Source of the DNA: Planctomycetota bacterium
GTDB lineage: Bacteria; Planctomycetota; Planctomycetia; Pirellulales; Thermoguttaceae
DNA length: 24,356 nt
NCBI GenBank assembly: GCA_021784975.1
Contig: JAJYGU010000173.1
Coordinates: 1 to 24,356, forward strand
Direction of reading: 5' to 3'
Shown piece by piece: positions 7,422 to 12,856 of the stretch. A program made the position numbers and the translations under genes. How positions within the stretch are numbered: position 1 is the first letter of the stretch; each line of letters opens with the position of its first letter. The notes beneath the pieces are model-generated. The model was not told the DNA's origin and ran no database searches. It saw only the letters and a list, made by a program, of their open reading frames with translations.

Positions 7422-8840
7422 ATGCCTGTAAACGACTTTACGGTAAGTGAACAAGACGAACAGCCCGCCAGGTGCAATGCAGGCAGCCTGGGCTATGTGG
7501 TTCGCGTGTGCCTGATTGCGGCCCTGGGCGGGCTGCTGTTCGGCTACGATACGGCGGTCATCTCCGGGGCCGTCGGCTTTCTCCGCGACCACTTCAACCT
7601 CACCGCCAAGGAGCTGGGCTGGGCGGCCTCCAGCGCCTTGCTGGGGTGCGTGATCGGGGTTTCCTTGGCCGGCGTCACCAGCGACGCCTTCGGACGGAAG
7701 AAAACACTCATCCTCGCCGGGCTGCTGTTCCTGGCCTCGGCGATCGGCACGGCACTAGCGGCAGGCTTCGCCGGCTTCGTGGCCTTCCGCATCCTCGGCG
7801 GCGTCGGGGTGGGGATCGCCTCGATGGCCTCGCCCATGTATATCGCCGAGATCTCGCCCGCCGGCATCCGTGGACGGATGGTCTCGGTCAACCAGTTTGC
7901 CATTGTCTCCGGGATGCTGATCATCTATTTCGTCAACTACTTCATCGCGGCCGGCGGAGACCCGGCCTGGAATGAGGCGACGGGGTGGCGATGGATGTTC
8001 GCCTCGGGCGCCCTTCCGTCCGCGATCTTCCTGGTCCTGTTGTTCAGCGTGGCGGAAAGCCCGCGATGGCTAATCGAGCACCAGCGGCTGGACGAGGCCG
8101 AGCGGGTCCTCACGCGGGTCGGCGGACCGCGGTTCGCCGCCGAGGAACTCCGGGCAATCAACGACACGGCGGCCAGCGAAACCCAACAGCATCTTTACCT
8201 CTTCGCTCCCGGCATGTTGTCGGTTCTGCTGCTCGGCATTGCCTTGGCGATCTTGCAGCAAGTGGTGGGGATCAACGTCTTTCTCTACTACGCCCCGGAG
8301 ATCTTCAAACAATTGGGCTTCCAAGTCGACGCCGCCCTGATGGCAACCGTCTGCGTGGGAGTGGTGAACCTGGGCTTCACCGTCTTGGCCATCTGGACGG
8401 TCGACCGACTGGGCCGCAAGCCGCTCATGCGATTGGGAGCGGCCGGCATGGGCCTCTGCCTGTTCACCGCCGGGGCGGCGTTCCAACTCCATCACCGGGC
8501 GGCGTGGGTGGTGGCCTTGATCTTGGGCTACATCGCCTGCTTCGCCCTCTCGGTCGGACCAGTCACCTGGGTGATCCTGTCGGAGATCTTTCCCAACCGC
8601 ATCCGCGGCCGGGCAATGTCGCTGGCCACCTTCGCCCTGTGGTCGGCCAACTTCGTGGTCTCGCAGACGTTTCCGATGATGAACGAGAACGCCTGGCTGG
8701 TGGCCCGCTTCAACCACGGCTTCCCATTCTACGTCTACGGGGCGTTCTGCGTCGTCCTGTTGGCGGTGGTCGAGCTGGGCGTGCCGGAGACCAAGGGCCG
8801 CTCGCTGGAGGAAATCGAGAGGTATTGGACGCGGCGGTGA
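7422..8840 (+). CDS. MFS sugar porter (sugar:H+ symporter family), paralogue 1
   Basis: Inner-membrane sugar permease of 472 aa with 12 predicted membrane segments. Family motifs: AALGGLLFGYDTAVISGA (TM1), FGRKKTLIL after TM2, RILGGVGVGIASMASPMYIAEISPAGIRGR, ESPRWL at the end of the first half, LQQVVGINVFLYYAPEI (the QQxxGxN sugar-binding motif), DRLGRKPLM, and the C-terminal PETKGRSLEEIE. The start at 7422 (MPVNDFT) is preferred over 7371, which would add 17 residues encoded by the repeat; neither has a clear RBS. It follows the URO-D-like gene in the same direction. A second member of the family lies at 21520. Substrate is probably a hexose or pentose, but the specificity cannot be read. 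Confidence 0.92.
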   Translation: MPVNDFTVSEQDEQPARCNAGSLGYVVRVCLIAALGGLLFGYDTAVISGAVGFLRDHFNLTAKELGWAASSALLGCVIGVSLAGVTSDAFGRKKTLILAGLLFLASAIGTALAAGFAGFVAFRILGGVGVGIASMASPMYIAEISPAGIRGRMVSVNQFAIVSGMLIIYFVNYFIAAGGDPAWNEATGWRWMFASGALPSAIFLVLLFSVAESPRWLIEHQRLDEAERVLTRVGGPRFAAEELRAINDTAASETQQHLYLFAPGMLSVLLLGIALAILQQVVGINVFLYYAPEIFKQLGFQVDAALMATVCVGVVNLGFTVLAIWTVDRLGRKPLMRLGAAGMGLCLFTAGAAFQLHHRAAWVVALILGYIACFALSVGPVTWVILSEIFPNRIRGRAMSLATFALWSANFVVSQTFPMMNENAWLVARFNHGFPFYVYGAFCVVLLAVVELGVPETKGRSLEEIERYWTRR

Positions 8841-8863
8841 TAAGGTCGCTGGAGGTCTCGCTT

Positions 8864-8970
8864 CTAAGCGGCCGTCCAAGAACAAGTTGGGGACTGTCCC
8901 AATTTTCGTCCGACGAAAATGGGACTGTCCCCTTGGCGAAAGCGGAAGTTGTTGCTGGACGGCCGCTAAG
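8864..8970. repeat. Compound inverted repeat: GGGGAC-family copy 2 inside a second hairpin
   Basis: The inner element at 8889-8932 has arms GGGGACTGTCCCAATTTTCG and its complement, with a very short loop. It is enclosed by outer arms 8864-8878 and 8956-8970 (CTAAGCGGCCGTCCA against TGGACGGCCGCTAAG, 14 of 15 pairing), and some pairing continues between them (AGAACAAGTT against AAGTTGTTGCT). It lies between the convergent permease and ClC genes and could act as a bidirectional transcript end, though no U-tract is present. Confidence 0.8.
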
Positions 8971-9015
8971 CACTAAGTCCTCAGTGTTTAGAGATCAGCC
9001 ATTGGTGTTTGATGT

Positions 9016-10911
9016 TTAGACCCTGCCGGTCTCCGCTGGCGGCGCGCGGTCGGGGCGACCGCAGCCGGTCGTCGGCGTCTCGCCGCCTTCTCCCGAGCTG
9101 CTCCAGGGCCAGTGCAGGTTGAAGAGCCGCTCGCGGCTCTCTTCTTCGGTGAACTCGCGCATCCTGGCGGCGATTACCTCTCCCCGGCCCAGGTAGCCTA
9201 CCAATTGCTTTGGGTCGGAGCGGCTCACGACCGGCAAGCGGCCGATATGGTTCATGACCAACTTGGCGGCCGCTTGATAGACCAATTCGTCCGGATAGGT
9301 TACGATCAGATTGCGCGCGCCGATCTCCAGCAAGGGCGTGGATGAGGTCGCGCCCTTTTTCAAGGCGCGCAGTACGTCTTGCCGGGTCACGATGCCCGCC
9401 AAGCGACCTTGTTGATCCACCAGCGGTATGCCCATCCTGGTAAGCGCGGGATCGCGGGCGGCGCTCATCGCCGAGATTTCACCAATGGTCGTCGCGGCAG
9501 ACAGTTGCGGTGGATGGCGGTCCATGACCTCGCCGACTTGCACCAAGAGGAAAGGGTCCACGCTGTACTCGCGCATCAAGTGGTGGCCGTGGCGAGCCAG
9601 TTTCTCGGTGAGTATCGAGCGCCGCATCAACAGGACCGTCACCGCGTCGGCCGCCAAACCAGCCAGCAAGAGGGCCGGCAAGACATTGAAGTCGTGCGTC
9701 AATTCCAAGGTAAAGACGATTCCCGTCAGCGGCGATCGCATCACTCCGGCCATGACGGCCGACATGCCTACCATCACCCACAGGCTGACGCTGCCAAAGG
9801 GGATCCAGGCCGCCTCGGCCGCGCCGAGCGCGCCGCCGATAATCAGCAATGGCGCCAACACGCCGCCCGAAGTGCCGGAGCCGAGGGCAATCGCCCAGAT
9901 GATTGTCTTGACCAACAGCAGCCCAAGCAATGCTGCTCCGACCACGCGACCGTCAAGCAAGTCCCGAATCACGTCGTACCCCACCCCCAGGGCATGCGGC
10001 TGCAGCAAGCCGCCGACGCCGACCAGCAAGCCGCCGACGATCGGCCACCACATCCAATGGATGGGCAGCTTGCCAAACAGGTCTTCGCAGGCGTATACCA
10101 GCGCTGTCACCACCGACGAGACGCCACCGGCAACCAGACCGCAAGCAAAGGCGACCGACAGTTCCTGCCAGGCGAGTTGCTGGTGAACTTCGATCGGAAA
10201 GATGGGTCCGGCCCCGAGCAGCGGCCGGCGGAGAGCGGCCGCCACCGAGGCCGCCAAGGCCACCGGCACGAAGCTCCGCGGCCGCCATTCGAACAACATC
10301 AGTTCCACCGCCAAGAGCGTCGCCGCCAAGGGCGCCGCAAAAATGGCGGCCATGCCGCCAGCCGCCCCCGCCACCAGCAGCGTCCGCCGCTCGGCGGCCG
10401 ACAGCGGGAAAAGCTGGGCGAAAAGCGAGCCTAACGCCCCGCCGGTCATGATGATCGGACCTTCGGCCCCGAACGGTCCGCCGGTGCCAATGGAAATGGC
10501 CGAAGAAAGCGGCTTCAGAATCGCAATCTTGATCTCCATCCGGCTGTGGCCTACCAGGATCGCCTCCAGGGCCTCTGGAATCCCGTGCCCGCGAATCTTC
10601 TCCGACCCGTAGCGGGCCATCAAGCCGACGACGAGCCCGCCGAGCATGGGAACTAGGATGGCCAGATAGCCCAACCGGTTGTCGGCGGGTGAGATGAAGG
10701 ACGCCGACCACCGCTGGTAGTAAGCCACGTTGGTGATTAGTCCGATGAGCCAGACCAAGGCGTAGGCCACCAGCGCACTAATCACGCCGATCACCGCCGC
10801 CATGGCCGTCAACATCAGGATGCGGACATCCCGGGTGAAGTCTGCCAGGTCCGCCATGACCGCCTTGGAAGGCCCAACCCACTCCAACAACTTGCGGCCA
10901 AGTCTTGACAT
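9016..10911 (-). CDS. ClC-family chloride channel/transporter with tandem CBS domains
   Basis: Inner-membrane anion channel or exchanger, 631 aa. The ClC membrane domain spans residues about 30-440 with GHGIPEA at 108-114 (usual GSGIP), GAEGP at 148-152 holding the gating Glu150, and GTSGGVLAPLL (usual GxFxP). Two CBS domains follow (about 455-525, VGEVMDRHPPQLS...GIVTRQDVLRAL, and about 530-590), then a polar Gly/Thr tail. By alignment in my head with E. coli ClcA, the proton glutamate E203 corresponds to Leu204 here (AVE203-L204), and Tyr445 to Leu in RRSILTEKL. This suggests channel-like or altered transport. AGGA abuts the ATG, so the RBS spacing is poor; Met19 is an alternative. It is convergent with the permease gene. 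Confidence 0.93.
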   Translation of the reverse strand: MSRLGRKLLEWVGPSKAVMADLADFTRDVRILMLTAMAAVIGVISALVAYALVWLIGLITNVAYYQRWSASFISPADNRLGYLAILVPMLGGLVVGLMARYGSEKIRGHGIPEALEAILVGHSRMEIKIAILKPLSSAISIGTGGPFGAEGPIIMTGGALGSLFAQLFPLSAAERRTLLVAGAAGGMAAIFAAPLAATLLAVELMLFEWRPRSFVPVALAASVAAALRRPLLGAGPIFPIEVHQQLAWQELSVAFACGLVAGGVSSVVTALVYACEDLFGKLPIHWMWWPIVGGLLVGVGGLLQPHALGVGYDVIRDLLDGRVVGAALLGLLLVKTIIWAIALGSGTSGGVLAPLLIIGGALGAAEAAWIPFGSVSLWVMVGMSAVMAGVMRSPLTGIVFTLELTHDFNVLPALLLAGLAADAVTVLLMRRSILTEKLARHGHHLMREYSVDPFLLVQVGEVMDRHPPQLSAATTIGEISAMSAARDPALTRMGIPLVDQQGRLAGIVTRQDVLRALKKGATSSTPLLEIGARNLIVTYPDELVYQAAAKLVMNHIGRLPVVSRSDPKQLVGYLGRGEVIAARMREFTEEESRERLFNLHWPWSSSGEGGETPTTGCGRPDRAPPAETGRV

Positions 10912-11168
10912 TCCTAGAGTGCCCCGCAGGTCTACCCACAGCGTTCTAGCCTACAAAGTTGGCTTGTCTATTATTACCGGGCCGGGTGGAGAGACAACGT
11001 TCGTGCAACGATGGCACCCGGGGACTGGCGAGCCAGATACGCGGGGCGGGGCAGTGCAGCCGTCGCGCCAGTGAGCTAGCAAGGGAAACTCGCTCGGCCC
11101 GTATCGGCTGGAGTCGGGACTTCGGACCGACCGTTACTGTGTTGCACGCCTACCCCTAAGGCGGGGAC

Positions 11169-11196
11169 TTGCCTCCATTGCCACCGCGCCTATAGT
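11169..11196 (+). promoter_or_regulatory. Candidate promoter for the superoxide reductase gene
   Basis: TTGCCT (11169-11174), a 16-nt spacer and TATAGT (11191-11196), about 60 nt upstream of ATG 11256. The full intergenic stretch 10912-11255 between the divergent ClC and superoxide reductase genes contains no other gene that I can support. Confidence 0.4.
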
Positions 11197-11255
11197 TTTG
11201 GCGTCGCGCGTCAAAGCGCATCGCACGTCAGCCAACATGAGAAAGGAGAAACCGT

Positions 11256-11732
11256 ATGGACCGGAGAAACCTACTGAAGGCGGTGGCCGTTGGCGCCGGC
11301 ACAGCCGTTTGGTCCGGGGGCCGGGCCTTGGCCCAAGAACATTTTCCTGTCTCGGTGAACGAGAATCTCTGGAAAGGGATCAATCGGCCCAAGAACCCTG
11401 AGCACAAAACCGCCGTGGAAGCCGCGCACGTACCGGTCATTACGGCGCCGGCCAAGGTCAAGGCCGGCGAGCCCTTCGATGTGAGCGTGGCGGTCGGCAA
11501 GGTCCTGCACCCGATGGGCCCGATGCATTGGATCGAATACCTCCAACTGGACATCGGCAACGAACCCGCCGGCACCGTCGTCTTCCGCTCGCGCGGCTAC
11601 CTCAAGCCGGAGACGAAACTTACAGTCGTGCTGGACGAGGGGCTGGCGGGCAAGACCATCTCCCTGGTCGCCACCGTGAAGTGCAACCTGCACGGAATCT
11701 GGCAGCACTACGTCAATCTCGAAGTGGCGTAG
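11256..11732 (+). CDS. Exported superoxide reductase (neelaredoxin/desulfoferrodoxin catalytic domain)
   Basis: Predicted to reduce superoxide to peroxide at a mononuclear Fe(His)4Cys centre, without releasing O2. Length is 158 aa with a Tat-like signal (MDRRNLLKAVAVGAGTAVWSGGRALA), so it should act outside the cytoplasm. The five ligands are readable: H58 (AAHVPVI), H85 and H91 (LHPMGPMHWIEY), C143 and H146 (VKCNLHGIW). No N-terminal desulforedoxin Cys4 site is present, so it has only the catalytic iron. The usual Glu-Lys just before the first His is Ala-Ala here (residues 56-57), so the Lys that aids superoxide binding is missing. A strong RBS (AAAGGAG) lies before the ATG. It is monocistronic, with its own promoter and a hairpin repeat after the stop. 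Confidence 0.9.
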   Translation: MDRRNLLKAVAVGAGTAVWSGGRALAQEHFPVSVNENLWKGINRPKNPEHKTAVEAAHVPVITAPAKVKAGEPFDVSVAVGKVLHPMGPMHWIEYLQLDIGNEPAGTVVFRSRGYLKPETKLTVVLDEGLAGKTISLVATVKCNLHGIWQHYVNLEVA

Positions 11733-11753
11733 TCCGGATTATTCATGGCCGCA

Positions 11754-11818
11754 TCGTAACCCGAAGCGTAAGCGAGGTTGGCTACAAGACTTAGCCTCGC
11801 ATACGCTTCGCCTTACGA
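11754..11818. repeat. Inverted repeat with CGAAGCGTA core
   Basis: Arms 11754-11779 and 11793-11818 (26 nt, about 22 pairing) around a 13-nt loop. The left arm runs TCGTAACCCGAAGCGTAAGC. It starts 22 nt after the superoxide reductase stop and could serve as its 3' stem-loop. No T-run follows, so I treat it as a dispersed repeat rather than a terminator. Confidence 0.65.
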
Positions 11819-11950
11819 TCGCGCACCCTGGGCAGCGTGCATCCGGCGGTGTGACTAATCCGGGCTAGCCCTTTCCGGGGCGCTTCACCTCTGCGCGCGG
11901 TTCGGCGGAACCGCAACGCGGCTTACTAGGCATTGAACAAGCGAACTCGC

Positions 11951-12084
11951 TTTGGAGTGCGGCAATTTACTGCCGCTTTCCCGACGTTTTCCACACCCTG
12001 GACGCTGTGCGGGATTCACTGGAAAGTGCTCTTGCGATCTTCCCCGCGGGTCGCAAAAGCGGTGATAAATCACCGCACTCCAAA
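11951..12084. repeat. MITE-like element with 29-nt terminal inverted repeats
   Basis: Left end 11951-11979 (TTTGGAGTGCGGCAATTTAC...) and right end 12056-12084, whose complement begins TTTGGAGTGCGGTGATTTAT. About 25 of 29 bases pair. The right end is itself a hairpin (GCGGTGATAAATCACCGC); the left end is a weaker version. The interior is 76 nt without coding content. A related 14-nt arm piece (ATTGCCGCACTCCA) lies at about 1687-1700 upstream of the EF-hand gene. Confidence 0.7.
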
Positions 12085-12243
12085 GGTTGGCTTGGTTGAC
12101 GACCGCATTAGTCCTCCGCCAATCGCAGCGCGGTTCTATACGATACCCGGGGCAATCGCAGCGCAGCCTTAGGTTGCCAACTCCCGTCTCAATCGTTACC
12201 CTGAAAAGGCTTGATGGAACAGCCCATCGGGAGCCTCGAATGA

Positions 12244-12387
12244 GGCGACGATGACTCACCTCGATTTGCCGGGAGGCAACTCATTTTTGACAAACCGTTT
12301 CTGATTCTTCTGGAGCGCCGCGGGGCGGCCCAGCCGTATTTCGCCCTCTGGGTGGATAACCCCGAGATCCTGGTGCCGTTACAATAG
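12244..12387 (+). pseudogene. Short C-terminal gene remnant
   Basis: After an in-frame stop at 12241, a 47-residue frame reads ...RQLIFDKPFLILLERRG and then QPYFALWVDNPEILVPLQ before TAG. It has protein-like composition and recalls the C-terminal strands of serpin-like proteins (xxPFLFLI...G.V.NP), but no start codon or upstream body can be found. It lies between repeats in a 730-nt stretch (11733-12462) with no complete gene. The identity is only a resemblance; it may be an unrelated remnant. Confidence 0.35.
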
Positions 12388-12462
12388 TATTCCTGACGGC
12401 ACGCAACGCACGCGACGGGCTGCGTGCTTGACCAAACGTTAATCGTTCCCAAGGAGTCCTAC

Positions 12463-12681
12463 ATGAACTGGCAGGAGCGTATCACGGCCGACCCGGCGGT
12501 CTGCCACGGCAAGGCCTGCATCAAGGGGACGCGGGTGATGGTCTCGGTGGTGCTGGACAACTTGGCGGCGGGTGAGTCCGTTGACGACATCATGCGCGGG
12601 TATCATCTCCAACGTGAAGACGTTGAAGCCGCGGTTGCCTATGCGGCGGACTTGGCCCGGGAGACCGTCATCCCCTTTTGA
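12463..12681 (+). CDS. DUF433 protein, VapB-type antitoxin
   Basis: Small DNA-binding protein of 72 aa, probably an antitoxin of the DUF433/DUF5615 toxin-antitoxin type. It matches DUF433 over its whole length: ITADPAVCHGKACIKGTRVMVSVVLDNLAAG (7-37), then ESVDDIMRGYHLQREDVEAAVAYAADL (38-64). The start at 12463 has AAGGAG with a 7-nt spacer. A frame open back to 12424 has no RBS. A 7-bp hairpin (GCACGCA 12399-12405 with TGCGTGC 12421-12427) lies upstream and could be an operator. The position directly downstream, where the DUF5615 PIN-like toxin normally sits, holds only a short remnant. Confidence 0.88.
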   Translation: MNWQERITADPAVCHGKACIKGTRVMVSVVLDNLAAGESVDDIMRGYHLQREDVEAAVAYAADLARETVIPF

Positions 12682-12683
12682 GT

Positions 12684-12800
12684 GTGATCGAACGTGTGGT
12701 CGCCGTGCTGGACTGCACGCCGCTCGAAGGCCGCTTGTGGGTGGTCAGCGAGGGCGGCATCCGAATCCGTCCGGGGCGCTCCGCGGGAGAGCTGTCGTGA
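12684..12800 (+). pseudogene. Remnant of DUF5615-type PIN-like toxin (C-terminus only)
   Basis: Two bases after the antitoxin stop, a 38-codon frame beginning GTG reads VIERVVAVLDCTPLEGRLW, then VVSEGGIRIRPGRSAGELS and TGA. The pattern 'G.L.VVSEGGIRIRP' resembles the last strand of DUF5615 toxins, which normally follow DUF433. The N-terminal part with the acidic PIN active site (for example LxDENxP) is absent, so the toxin would be inactive. It could alternatively be a small independent ORF. The next gene starts 56 nt later. Confidence 0.5.
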
Positions 12801-12856
12801 GCGGACACATTCAGGCATGAAGAATGGTCAGGACCAGTTCCTTTCGGAGGCGACCT

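Noticed and set aside
9379..10434. 351-codon plus-strand frame antisense to the ClC gene
   Set aside because: Gln/Arg/His-rich shadow; the ClC and CBS motifs are on the minus strand.
11885..12259. 124-codon minus-strand frame across the MITE-like element
   Set aside because: Runs through the terminal inverted repeat and lacks an RBS and protein-like content.
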